Source: Methanobacteriota archaeon (GTDB lineage Archaea; Halobacteriota; Methanomicrobia; Methanomicrobiales; Methanoculleaceae). From it: 12,327 nucleotides of DNA. Positions within the stretch are counted from its first letter, which is position 1. Every line of letters begins with the position of its first letter. The notes under the pieces were generated by a model. The model worked only from the letters and a program-made list of their open reading frames with translations, ran no database searches and had not been told where the DNA came from. Location: assembly GCA_023457135.1 (NCBI GenBank), contig JAEWMO010000013.1, positions 1 to 12,327 of the forward strand, in the 5' to 3' direction. This document shows, piece by piece, positions 1 through 6,060 of this stretch. A program made the position numbers and the translations under genes.

Positions 1-831
1 CTGATCCCGATGCTCACCGATCCCGCCCGGTTCGGCGGCGATCCCGCCGACTCGTTCGACGTCGTCGTGCCCTCGCTGATCGGCGATCCCGGCATGTCGC
101 GATCGGATACAGAACGGCCGCTTGCAACGATCGCGGAGCTGGCGCACCGGCTGATGACCGAAGAGCTCGGCTACCGCCGCTACGGCGCCGGCGGCGGGGA
201 CGGGGGGAGCCCGATCTCGCAGATCCTCGGCGTCCGCCACCCGGAGTCGATCATCGGCCTCCACCTCACCGACATCGGCTTTGCCATACTGATGGCGAAC
301 TTCACGGACCTTTCCGATGCGGAGCGGGAGTATCTCGCGAGATCACAGGCGCGGGGTTTTGAAGAGGGTGCGTATGCGGTGCTCCAGGGCACGAAACCGC
401 AGACGCTCGCCTACGGGTTAAACGACTCCCCCGCCGGCTACGCCGCCTGGATCATCGAGAAGTTTCGCACCTGGAGCGACTGCGACGGCGACCTGGAGAC
501 GGTCTATACGAAGGACGAACTGCTGACGAACGTCATGCTCTACTGGACGGGCGGCCCTTCGGTCAGGGCGCTCAGCTACCGCGAGGAATGGGTTTCGGGT
601 TCGCTTGCGCCGGACCAACGGATCGACGTCCCGGTAGGGCTTGCGCTCCCCCCGAAGGATATCGACCCCCTTCCGCCCCGGGAATACGCGGAGCGCAACT
701 TAAAGGATATCCGGCGGTGGGCGGTGCTCGAGCGTGGCGGCCACTTCGCGCCGATGGAGGTCCCGGAGCTGATGGCCCGGGAGATCAGGGCGTTCTTCCA
801 CCCGCTCCGGGCTCTCCCGGCGTCTGCCTGA
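1..831 (+). CDS. Epoxide hydrolase-family alpha/beta hydrolase, 5' truncated by window edge
   Basis: The frame is open from base 1 and ends at TGA 829-831, giving 276 visible residues; the N-terminal domain and the HGxP oxyanion motif would lie before the window. The first ATG (10-12) is probably internal, because members of this family with an N-terminal EHN domain run to roughly 380 residues. Visible signatures: a nucleophile motif GGGDGGS with the Asp codon at 199-201, followed by a family-like stretch (SPISQILGVRHPESIIGLHL); a helical cap region in the middle; a tyrosine- and tryptophan-rich segment (LYWTGG); and the catalytic His in RGGHFAPMEVPE (His codon 742-744). The family opens epoxides to diols through an alkyl-enzyme ester on the Asp. 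The true substrate cannot be told, and haloalkane dehalogenase-like or other esterase activity is not excluded. No partner gene is visible downstream; the next gene is on the other strand. Confidence 0.85.
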   Translation: MIPMLTDPARFGGDPADSFDVVVPSLIGDPGMSRSDTERPLATIAELAHRLMTEELGYRRYGAGGGDGGSPISQILGVRHPESIIGLHLTDIGFAILMANFTDLSDAEREYLARSQARGFEEGAYAVLQGTKPQTLAYGLNDSPAGYAAWIIEKFRTWSDCDGDLETVYTKDELLTNVMLYWTGGPSVRALSYREEWVSGSLAPDQRIDVPVGLALPPKDIDPLPPREYAERNLKDIRRWAVLERGGHFAPMEVPELMAREIRAFFHPLRALPASA

Positions 832-1001
832 CCGGCATGGGGCTCAGCGCCGGTCCGGACGATTCAGGATTCCGTTACGGTTGCGGCTCTATGTGTCACT
901 TGTAGAGTACAGGGTATACGTCGGCGCTGGCGGGTGTACCGGAGTCTCCGCTCTTCAGCGCTCGCATACCCTTATCGAGAAGTTTCGTTCGTCCGGCGGG
1001 A

Positions 1002-1187
1002 TTACCTGGCCCAGGGGGACCGACCCGAGACCAGGAGCCTCTCCGGCTGGCGCTCCTGTTGGCCGGCGTCCTGCTTCTCGGCCGCCATCCGACACTCTGC
1101 GCTGCAGAAAGGCACGCCTTCGCGCGTGTTTCGCTCTTCCACCAGGAATGCTCGCCCGCAGTGTCCACAATACACAGATTCCGGCAT
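1002..1187 (-). CDS. Small zinc-finger protein (61 aa)
   Basis: Sixty-one residues with a four-cysteine metal site: Cys7-x2-Cys10, then Cys28-x3-Cys32 in the context YCGHCGRAF and FCSAECR. The CxxC...FCSxEC pattern is that of treble-clef/TRASH-like zinc ribbons, which bind one zinc and serve in protein or nucleic-acid contacts. The rest (residues 36-61) is polar and probably disordered. The start is supported by a strong ribosome binding site (AGGTGAGGT, complement of 1191-1199) three bases before ATG, and by an AT-rich box at 1224-1231. The stop TAA is the complement of 1002-1004. A longer minus-strand frame (955-1701) crosses this gene in another register but has no recognisable features. 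The gene stands alone, pointing toward the end of the hydrolase gene. Its specific function is unknown. Confidence 0.75.
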   Translation of the reverse strand: MPESVYCGHCGRAFLVEERNTREGVPFCSAECRMAAEKQDAGQQERQPERLLVSGRSPWAR

Positions 1188-1190
1188 ATG

Positions 1191-1231
1191 ACCTCACCTC
1201 GAGGTAGAGATGGTATGTCTGACGATAAACT
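1191..1231 (-). promoter_or_regulatory. Promoter and ribosome binding site of the zinc-finger gene
   Basis: Read on the minus strand, AGTTTATC (complement of 1224-1231), preceded by GAAA, resembles an archaeal BRE/TATA element. A start about 25 bases downstream would fall near 1200, giving a leader of about 13 bases that consists mostly of the ribosome binding site AGGTGAGGT (complement of 1191-1199). The match to the anti-Shine-Dalgarno of archaeal 16S rRNA is good; the TATA call is weaker. Confidence 0.45.
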
Positions 1232-1414
1232 TTTCTAGAAGCCTCGGAAGACCGTTCCCCTGGATCCGGTCTCAGGCGTTCTCCCGATGAACCCGGAGAC
1301 GGCGCCGTGGGGGTTGGCTGAACTGCAGCAGCCGGATCCGGCGGAGCCATCCCGTCACCGCTACAAAACCAAACCTTCCTGACCCCGGGGATCAAATCCC
1401 ATCCATCGACGGGG

Positions 1415-1570
1415 ATGGTTGAGGTGCCGAAGTTGGTACTGATCGACGTGGAGACCGGGACCCGGGTCCGGCACCGGATCCGGAGCATAAAGCAGGCCTT
1501 AAAGCAGCAGGAGTGGTACGAGACGGTGCTCGGACGGCGCGTCCGGATCGAGAAGGTGTTCGATCGGTAG
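1415..1570 (+). CDS. Possible small ORF, 51 aa, unknown function
   Basis: ATG 1415 to TAG 1568-1570 encodes a 51-residue basic peptide starting MVEVPKLVLIDVETGTRVRH and ending RVRIEKVFDR. Most codons end in G or C, while first and second positions are more mixed, as in the real genes nearby, and the composition (charged, with a beta-like start and a basic helix containing QALKQQEWYE) looks protein-like. Against it: no convincing ribosome binding site (only GGGG directly before ATG), no clear TATA box, and no family I recognise. The frame stays open some way upstream without an obvious better start. If it is not a gene, 1188-1667 is a 480-base stretch with only the promoter of the minus-strand zinc-finger gene and a GC hairpin. 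Confidence 0.4.
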   Translation: MVEVPKLVLIDVETGTRVRHRIRSIKQALKQQEWYETVLGRRVRIEKVFDR

Positions 1571-1621
1571 CGGTTCCCGACGCCCGGCCTTGCAGGTCTC
1601 CCTGAACACTCTGTCACAATC

Positions 1622-1636
1622 GGCCCGGACCGGGCC
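1622..1636. repeat. GC-rich inverted repeat in the convergent gap before the CorA stop
   Basis: GGCCCGG and CCGGGCC form perfect 7-base arms around a single A. The repeat lies 31 bases beyond the stop of the minus-strand CorA fusion gene (1668) and past the end of the putative plus-strand ORF at 1570. A hairpin here could slow RNA polymerase from either side. There is no T-run beside it, so a terminator role is only a guess. Confidence 0.3.
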
Positions 1637-1667
1637 AACCCGGATCCGGCGGCGGATGTTCCGGTGC

Positions 1668-3101
1668 TCACCTCAGCCATCCCAGCCTGTAGAAGATCCA
1701 CCCGACCACGAGCATCGATATGATGGTCCAGGCGGTCACCTCCCAGAGGTAGAGTTCAAACGGGGTCTCGAGGATGTTCATCCCGAGCACCTGCCCGATC
1801 AGGGTCGGGATCAGCACGAGGGCCGAGAGGACGGCGATCATCCGCATCGCCCGGTTCATCTCGTAGGAGACGGTGTTGATATGGACGTCGATTAAGGAGA
1901 GGAGGCCTTCACGGACGTTCCCAGCGGTCTCGTGCAGGTAGACCGTCTCGTCGGCAAGCGCGTCGAAGATGCTCTTCTGGGCCGCCCACGGCCCCGCTGG
2001 AGGGATGCTCCGTGCAACCATCGCCACCACCGTTTTCTGGTGAAAGAGGCTCGTTACGAGGACGCTGCTCACCCGCTTGAGCTGGAAGACGGAGTCGAGG
2101 AAGTTCTCCGGCATCTCGTTGTTGGGTGTGCCTTCAAGGTGCATCATCTCTGCCTCCATCTCCGAGAGTATCCGGGCGTATGCCTCGTTGATCCGGTCGA
2201 GGAGCCCGTAGAGCACCCTGGCGGCCAGGGGTTCTCCGGTGGTGGCGTTCCCGGCGAGATTCGCCATGATCGGCTCAAAGACCCGGTCTTCTGCCTTTGA
2301 GACCGTGACGATCGTCTTTTCGCGGTCCACGATGACGAGCCCGGTGGTTGTCACGACCGGGACCCGGACCCCTTTCCTGATCCGGAGCGTCTGCTCCGGC
2401 TGCTGCACGAAGATGAGCCGGGTCGTGCCGGTGACCGTTACCCCCGGATGCGAGGCTTTCATCAGCCTGCTCTCGAAGTAGGCGGCGGGAAGACCGAGGA
2501 TATCGGCGAGCACCGGGAAGTCCGGCCGCGAAACACCGGAGATGTCAAACCAGGCCTCGACCGCGGGATCCGCGAGGTATCCCTTCACCTCGGCGGGGGA
2601 GAACTCCCTCCTGCCGGCCCCGTCCTCCTCCACCCACCCTCGAATCCGCATCGTCGAGATCGCCGGTGTCGCAGGCCCGGGGATGGTCGTTTCCGGCTCG
2701 ATCCGCCGTTCCACGGACCTCCCGCCGGCCGCCGCCACCCGCACCACCCGCAGAAGCCGGAGCGTGGGGGACGACCGGGCGATGGTCGACCCGGCGACCG
2801 GCACCACCTCAAGGAACGGGAGCGTGATGATGACGAGGTCAAGGAGGTGCCAGCGGTCCAGGAAGTGGCTCACCGGGTCCTCCGCGAGGACCAGTTTGAG
2901 GACGTATTCGAGGACGAAGATCGCGATGATCGTGGTATCGGCCATATTGAAGAACCCCGCTACCGGCTGCGGCAGCGGCGGGAAGAGGAGAGGTACGATG
3001 ACGATCGGCGCCATCAGCAGGCCGAGGAAGATCATCAGGCCGTCCGGGAGGAGGAGGTAGACGATCTCGCGCATCTTCGCCTTCCCTGCCGCCGTATCCA
3101 T
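1668..3101 (-). CDS. Voltage-sensor-like domain fused to CorA-family divalent cation transporter
   Basis: A 477-residue membrane protein in two parts. Residues about 12-124 look like a complete S1-S4 voltage-sensor bundle: S1 (12-37), S2 with Glu65 in VLEYVLKL, S3 with Asp88 in HLLDLVIITLPF, and S4 with a gating-type ladder Arg115, Arg118, Arg121 in LRLLRVVRVA plus Arg109. No S5-pore-S6 follows. Residues about 150-415 resemble the cytosolic funnel of CorA (Mg2+/Co2+ channel), with long helices near 295-415. The C-terminus carries the two CorA membrane helices (about 418-441 and 454-472) and the signature Gly-Met-Asn at 440-442. CorA proteins are homopentamers that pass Mg2+ or related ions down the membrane potential. 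Usual CorA length is about 310-370 residues, so the extra mass is the N-terminal bundle. The start has GGTGA (complement of 3106-3110) just upstream; Met10 is an alternative. Family calls come from motifs read by eye; the ion and any gating are inferred. Confidence 0.85.
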   Translation of the reverse strand: MDTAAGKAKMREIVYLLLPDGLMIFLGLLMAPIVIVPLLFPPLPQPVAGFFNMADTTIIAIFVLEYVLKLVLAEDPVSHFLDRWHLLDLVIITLPFLEVVPVAGSTIARSSPTLRLLRVVRVAAAGGRSVERRIEPETTIPGPATPAISTMRIRGWVEEDGAGRREFSPAEVKGYLADPAVEAWFDISGVSRPDFPVLADILGLPAAYFESRLMKASHPGVTVTGTTRLIFVQQPEQTLRIRKGVRVPVVTTTGLVIVDREKTIVTVSKAEDRVFEPIMANLAGNATTGEPLAARVLYGLLDRINEAYARILSEMEAEMMHLEGTPNNEMPENFLDSVFQLKRVSSVLVTSLFHQKTVVAMVARSIPPAGPWAAQKSIFDALADETVYLHETAGNVREGLLSLIDVHINTVSYEMNRAMRMIAVLSALVLIPTLIGQVLGMNILETPFELYLWEVTAWTIISMLVVGWIFYRLGWLR

Positions 3102-3104
3102 ACC

Positions 3105-3167
3105 GTCACCCCCGGCCGGCCCCGCGATTCCGGGACCCTGCGGGTATACAGTTCTTCTCCGTATATA
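3105..3167 (-). promoter_or_regulatory. Promoter and ribosome binding site of the VSD-CorA fusion gene
   Basis: On the minus strand a TATATA core (3162-3167) would place the transcript start near 3140, leaving a leader of about 38 bases that contains GGGGGTGAC (complement of 3105-3113) right before the ATG at 3101. The core is symmetric and could in principle be read both ways, but the divergent gene at 3240 has its own better-placed box. Confidence 0.5.
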
Positions 3168-3207
3168 GCAGGTGCTGCACGCAAAATCCCTGCCCGGAGT
3201 CGGGAAA

Positions 3208-3233
3208 GGCTGAAGGTCTTATCCGGCGTACCG
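3208..3233 (+). promoter_or_regulatory. Promoter element for the TM2-like/NimA-like operon, probably leaderless
   Basis: GGCTGAAGGTCTTATC begins at 3208; the TCTTAT part is centred about 21-22 bases before the ATG at 3240, close to archaeal TATA spacing for transcription beginning at or next to the start codon. No ribosome binding site is seen before 3240, which fits a leaderless message. Twenty of 26 bases match an element at 9257-9282 upstream of another gene. Confidence 0.45.
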
Positions 3234-3239
3234 GAAATC

Positions 3240-3647
3240 ATGCGTGATGAAACGGCGGAACCGGTCTCGATCAGGGAGGCTATTGCGGCCGCAGAGGTCT
3301 CTCGCCGGGAGCGGAAGAAGTACCCGGCGGTGGCCGCGGCACTCTCGCTCCTCTTCAACGGCCTCGGTCAGGCCTACAACGGGCAGTTCCTACGGGGCGT
3401 CGCGGTGCTGCTCGGGAGCCTCCTCGGCCTCTTCCTCCTGATCGTGCCGGGCGTGGCGGTCTGGCTCTGGGGCGGCTACGATGCCTACCGGACGGCGAAA
3501 GGAATGAACGAGGGCCTCGTCCCCTACCGGGAGACGAGCCCGCTCATGATCGTCGCGTTCCTGGTGGTCTGGGCGGTGACGATCTTCTCGCTCTCGGCGG
3601 CGTCGGCGATGCTTCTCGTCATGCTGGGGCAGCAGGGGATGGTGTAG
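3240..3647 (+). CDS. TM2-like small membrane protein
   Basis: A 135-residue protein. Residues 1-30 are charged and cytosolic (RRERKK before the first hydrophobic stretch). Residues 31-48 include LSLLFNGLGQAYNGQ, a pattern shared by TM2-domain and related archaeal membrane proteins (Gly-rich turn, GLGQ-Y-N-G). Hydrophobic segments follow at about 51-77 and 101-128, with WGGYDAYRTAKGMN between them. The function of these proteins is unknown. The start at 3240 is preferred because a TATA-like box sits just over 20 bases upstream; the same frame is open far upstream but without protein-like sequence, since that part overlaps the coding region of the CorA fusion. The gene ends three bases before the NimA-like gene, so the two are surely cotranscribed. 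Confidence 0.8.
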   Translation: MRDETAEPVSIREAIAAAEVSRRERKKYPAVAAALSLLFNGLGQAYNGQFLRGVAVLLGSLLGLFLLIVPGVAVWLWGGYDAYRTAKGMNEGLVPYRETSPLMIVAFLVVWAVTIFSLSAASAMLLVMLGQQGMV

Positions 3648-3650
3648 GCA

Positions 3651-4157
3651 ATGAGGCGGAAGGATAAGGAGATCGCCGACCCGGCGCTGCTCTCCGCGAT
3701 TCTTGGTGGGGCGTTTGTCTGCAGGCTCGGCCTTGCCGGGGACGGCGAGCCTTACGTGGTGCCGGTGAACTTCGTCTGCTCCGGCGGGTGCCTCTACCTG
3801 CACTCCGCATGCGAGGGGAAGAAGATCGAGATCCTGAAGCGGAACAACCGGGTCTGCTTCGAGGCCGAGGCCGGCGTGGAACTCGTGCGGAGCGAGAGAG
3901 CGTGTGACTTCGGGGCACGGTACGTCTCCGTCATCGGGACCGGCACCGCGTCGTTCGTTGAGGACTCCGCGGAGAAGAGCCGGGTCTTTGACCTCTTCAT
4001 GGCGAAGTACGCCGGACCCGGCGCGTGGTCCTACCCCGAGACGGCGCTCCGGGGGGTGGCCGTGATCCGCGTCGACGTCGAGACACTGACCGGGAAGTTC
4101 TCCGGGTACACCGAAGCGGAGATGCGCCGCATCGTTGGGGAAGGTGCCGGCCGGTGA
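3651..4157 (+). CDS. Pyridoxamine 5'-phosphate oxidase-like flavoprotein (NimA-like)
   Basis: A 168-residue split-barrel flavoprotein of the Pyridox_ox_2/NimA type. Typical family landmarks run in order: MRRKDKEI at the start, CRLGLAGDGEPYVVPVNF (24-41), LYLHSACEGKKIE (48-60) with His51 at the position of the conserved NimA histidine, then RVCFEAE (67-73) and YVSVIGTGTASFVED (91-105). The C-terminal part (VIRVDVETLTGKFSGY) also fits. Members bind FMN or related cofactors; NimA itself gives resistance to nitroimidazoles, but most archaeal members have no assigned substrate. The gene follows the membrane-protein gene after three bases, with GGTG about eight bases before ATG for reinitiation. 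Length is normal and nothing seems missing. Confidence 0.88.
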   Translation: MRRKDKEIADPALLSAILGGAFVCRLGLAGDGEPYVVPVNFVCSGGCLYLHSACEGKKIEILKRNNRVCFEAEAGVELVRSERACDFGARYVSVIGTGTASFVEDSAEKSRVFDLFMAKYAGPGAWSYPETALRGVAVIRVDVETLTGKFSGYTEAEMRRIVGEGAGR

Positions 4158-4191
4158 GGAGAGGGGAACGTTGCTGTAAGGGGGGTCTTCA

Positions 4192-4256
4192 AGGCGTTCC
4201 ACCTCGAACCTCCCGGCCGGGGGGATAGCCCTGCGTGCTTCAGAACGCCTGATTTT
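4192..4256 (+). terminator. Compound stem-loop followed by T4
   Basis: AGGCGTTC (4192-4199) pairs perfectly with GAACGCCT (4243-4250). Nested inside is CCTCCCGG/CCGGGGGG (4209-4224), a second near-perfect hairpin with one G-U pair. GATTTT follows directly at 4251-4256. The structure lies 35 bases after the NimA-like stop and before the TATA-like box of the uptake operon, so it most simply ends the first transcript. Archaeal termination depends mainly on U-tracts, and this one is short. Confidence 0.4.
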
Positions 4257-4282
4257 CAGACTTGTTAGCAAAATAAGAAACA

Positions 4283-4290
4283 TTCATATT
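4283..4290 (+). promoter_or_regulatory. TATA-like box of the uptake operon, probably leaderless
   Basis: TTCATATT stands in an unusually AT-rich patch (4260-4310) and is centred about 27 bases before the ATG at 4314. No ribosome binding site precedes that ATG (the preceding bases are ACAGAAAACCC), so transcription probably begins at or next to it. A loose TGTT...AACA symmetry just upstream (4263-4282) is too weak to call a metal-regulator site. Confidence 0.45.
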
Positions 4291-4313
4291 ACCCGATCGA
4301 CAACAGAAAACCC

Positions 4314-4838
4314 ATGTTGAGTATCCCGGCGAACCGTCTCGTCTGCATCGTCCTCCTGCTCCTGGTCGTTCCGGCAGCCGCAACCGGCACACCGGTCGCC
4401 CGGACGCTCTCCACGGCCGAACCGGGGGCAGGCGAGGTCTTCACCGTCTCGCTCTCGCTTGAAGGGGTGGCGCTCGGCGCGGTGGTCGAGACCCTCCCCG
4501 TCGGCTACACCTTCGCCGGGACCGACCACCCGGAGGACCGGGTCCTCGTCCGGGGGCAGCAGGCCGGATTTGCCGTGATGAACGAGACCCGGATCACCTA
4601 CTCTGTCCGGGCCCCGGCAACCGGGAGCGGGGATATCACCGGGACCTGGGAGGACTTCCTTGCCGGGTCTGAAGGCGCCGTCGCCCCCTCGCACGTCGCG
4701 GTGGATGGCATCGAGACCGTCACGGCGAACGCCGGGGCGGATTCCCTCCCGGCGGCACAGGAGGCCGCCTCGCCGTTTGCGGTTCTCGCGGCGGTCGCTG
4801 TCCTCCTCGTTGCAGCAGGCCGGGGTGGTCGGCAATGA
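4314..4838 (+). CDS. Secreted protein with C-terminal membrane anchor, first gene of uptake operon
   Basis: A 174-residue exported protein. Residues 1-24 form a signal peptide (hydrophobic core VCIVLLLLVVPAAATG). Residues about 29-135 look like one beta-sandwich domain of a type common in archaeal surface proteins: PGAGEVFTVSLSLEG, then VVETLPVGYTF (57-67), and ETRITYSVRAPATGSGDITG (91-110). An Ala/Ser-rich linker leads to a hydrophobic helix (about 153-168) and a short basic tail RGGRQ. The order SPF, helix, basic tail resembles archaeosortase-type sorting signals, but no known motif such as PGF is matched. Its stop overlaps the start of the binding-protein gene by four bases (ATGA), so it is part of the importer operon. 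Its role is unknown; a cell-surface partner or anchor for the binding protein is inferred. Confidence 0.75.
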   Translation: MLSIPANRLVCIVLLLLVVPAAATGTPVARTLSTAEPGAGEVFTVSLSLEGVALGAVVETLPVGYTFAGTDHPEDRVLVRGQQAGFAVMNETRITYSVRAPATGSGDITGTWEDFLAGSEGAVAPSHVAVDGIETVTANAGADSLPAAQEAASPFAVLAAVAVLLVAAGRGGRQ

Positions 4839-6049
4839 GACACTGGCCCCTTCTCGCCCTCGCCTTCCTCCTGCTCGTCGCCGCCCCGGCATCGGCGGCA
4901 GAGGGTATTCCCGGCGACGCCGACGGCGACAATCTTCTCACCTCCGCCGAGTATACCGGCGCGGTCCTCGCCTACCTTGATTCGGCCCGTATGGGTGGGA
5001 CCGGGGGCCCTGGCCAGGCCGATATCCGGGACGCCGCCTGGGTCTACACCCACTGGGACGGCCGGCCATGCGAGATCACCGACTCGTCCGGCCGGACGGT
5101 GACGCTCTACCGTCCCCTGCGCCGGGTCGTGACCTTCAATGGCGAGGCTCTCGAGACCCTGCGCTCGATAGGGTTTGATATGGCAAACGTCGTCGCCATC
5201 GACAAGTACAGCCACGAGAAGGACACCTTCTTCCCGGAGTGCCAGGATAAGGCCAACGTCGGGTCGATCTGGTCTCCCGACATGGAGCAGGTCCTCTCTG
5301 TCCGGCCGGACGCCGTCTTCCTCTACGCGACGATCAGCACCGCGGCGTGCGACGACATCCAGAAACGGCTCGAGGCGAGCGCTCCTGGCATCCGGGTCCT
5401 CCGGTTCGACTGCTTCAAGCCCGCCACCTATGCGGGCGAGGTGCGGACGATCGCCTCGATCGCCGGTCGCGAGGATGAAGGCGAAGCGTTCGCGTCCTTC
5501 TACGAGTCGACGATGGACCGGATCCGGGACGGCACGGCCGGTATCCCGGACGATGAGAAGATCCGGGTCTACTTCGAGTACTGGTTCGATTACACGACCG
5601 TTGCGGCCAGTGCGGGATACAACGAGAAGACCCTGATCGCCGGCGGGGTGAACCCCTTCGCCACCGGGACCGCCGAGTACCCGGTTGTCGACCCCGAGGC
5701 GATCCTCGTCGCGGACCCCCAGGTCGTCGTCAAACTGGCCGGGCAGGGTCTGGCCGCCGGCGGGTATGCCGGGCACGACATCGCAGCGCTCGATGCCACC
5801 CGGGCGGGCATGCTCGCCCGGCCCGGGTGGCCGGGGATCTCCGCGGTGAAGAACGACCGCGTCCACGTCATCCACTCCGACATCCTCGGCGGTGCCCAGC
5901 ACTTCATCGGGACCGCCTACCTCGCGAAGTGGTTCTACCCGGACCGGTTCGCCGACCTCGACCCGCACGCCGTCCACCAGCGGTACCTCAGCGAGTTCCA
6001 GGGGATCGACTTCGACCTCGCTTCTGAAGGAACGTTCGTCTACCCGTGA
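4835..6049 (+). CDS. ABC importer substrate-binding protein (iron-chelate/corrinoid type) with dockerin-like module
   Basis: A 404-residue exported protein. Residues 1-22 are a signal peptide with no lipobox cysteine and there is no C-terminal anchor. Residues about 25-78 form a dockerin-like module: an EF-hand loop with Asp28, Asp30, Asp32 and Glu39 (DADGDNLLTSAE), a helix (TGAVLAYLDS), then a spacer and QADIRDAAWVYTHWDGRP. From about 79 a class III (BtuF/FhuD-like) binding fold starts with ITDSSGRTVTLYRPLRRVVT; lobe and hinge signatures include VGSIWSPDMEQVLSVRPDAV (142-161), TYAGEVRTIASIAGREDEGE (198-217) and KNDRVHVIHSDILGG (339-353). It should capture a chelated metal or corrinoid outside the membrane and hand it to the FecCD-type permease encoded next. 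The start overlaps the previous stop and is preceded by GGGTGG. The ligand cannot be read from sequence alone. Confidence 0.88.
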   Translation: MRHWPLLALAFLLLVAAPASAAEGIPGDADGDNLLTSAEYTGAVLAYLDSARMGGTGGPGQADIRDAAWVYTHWDGRPCEITDSSGRTVTLYRPLRRVVTFNGEALETLRSIGFDMANVVAIDKYSHEKDTFFPECQDKANVGSIWSPDMEQVLSVRPDAVFLYATISTAACDDIQKRLEASAPGIRVLRFDCFKPATYAGEVRTIASIAGREDEGEAFASFYESTMDRIRDGTAGIPDDEKIRVYFEYWFDYTTVAASAGYNEKTLIAGGVNPFATGTAEYPVVDPEAILVADPQVVVKLAGQGLAAGGYAGHDIAALDATRAGMLARPGWPGISAVKNDRVHVIHSDILGGAQHFIGTAYLAKWFYPDRFADLDPHAVHQRYLSEFQGIDFDLASEGTFVYP

Positions 6050-6060
6050 CCGGTGCCGCG

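Noticed and set aside
1285..1321. GATGA and CTGA boxes resembling a C/D-box guide RNA
   Set aside because: The C box is imperfect and the spacing is too short for an archaeal C/D RNA with two guide regions; no internal boxes are seen.
1262..1650. Recurring GGATCCGG octamer
   Set aside because: Irregular spacing, different flanks, and a composition expected in DNA rich in CCGG; no sign of a repeat family.
955..1701. Long minus-strand open frame of 248 residues
   Set aside because: It crosses the zinc-finger gene in another register, has a low-complexity Arg/Ser/Pro/Gly-rich composition, and shows no domain or ribosome binding site; it looks like a GC-bias shadow.
2448..3239. Upstream extension of the TM2-like protein's frame
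   Set aside because: The sequence is antisense to the CorA fusion gene and is an Arg/Asp/Glu-rich shadow; the TATA-like box before 3240 marks the real start.
4263..4282. TGTT...AACA symmetry as an iron-regulator operator
   Set aside because: Only four bases match in each arm and the site does not resemble a DtxR or Fur consensus; likely chance in an AT-rich patch.
4158..4313. Possible cobalamin or metal riboswitch ahead of the uptake operon
   Set aside because: No B12-box-like sequence is seen and the likely transcript start lies at about the ATG 4314, so the stem-loops would not be in the operon's leader.
4598..5977. 459-residue minus-strand open frame opposite the binding-protein gene
   Set aside because: Rich in Arg, Gly, Asp, Val and Pro with no domain or membrane segment, and antisense to a clear binding protein; typical shadow frame in GC-rich DNA. 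The same holds for minus frames 6181-7773, 10032-10988 and 11045-12178.
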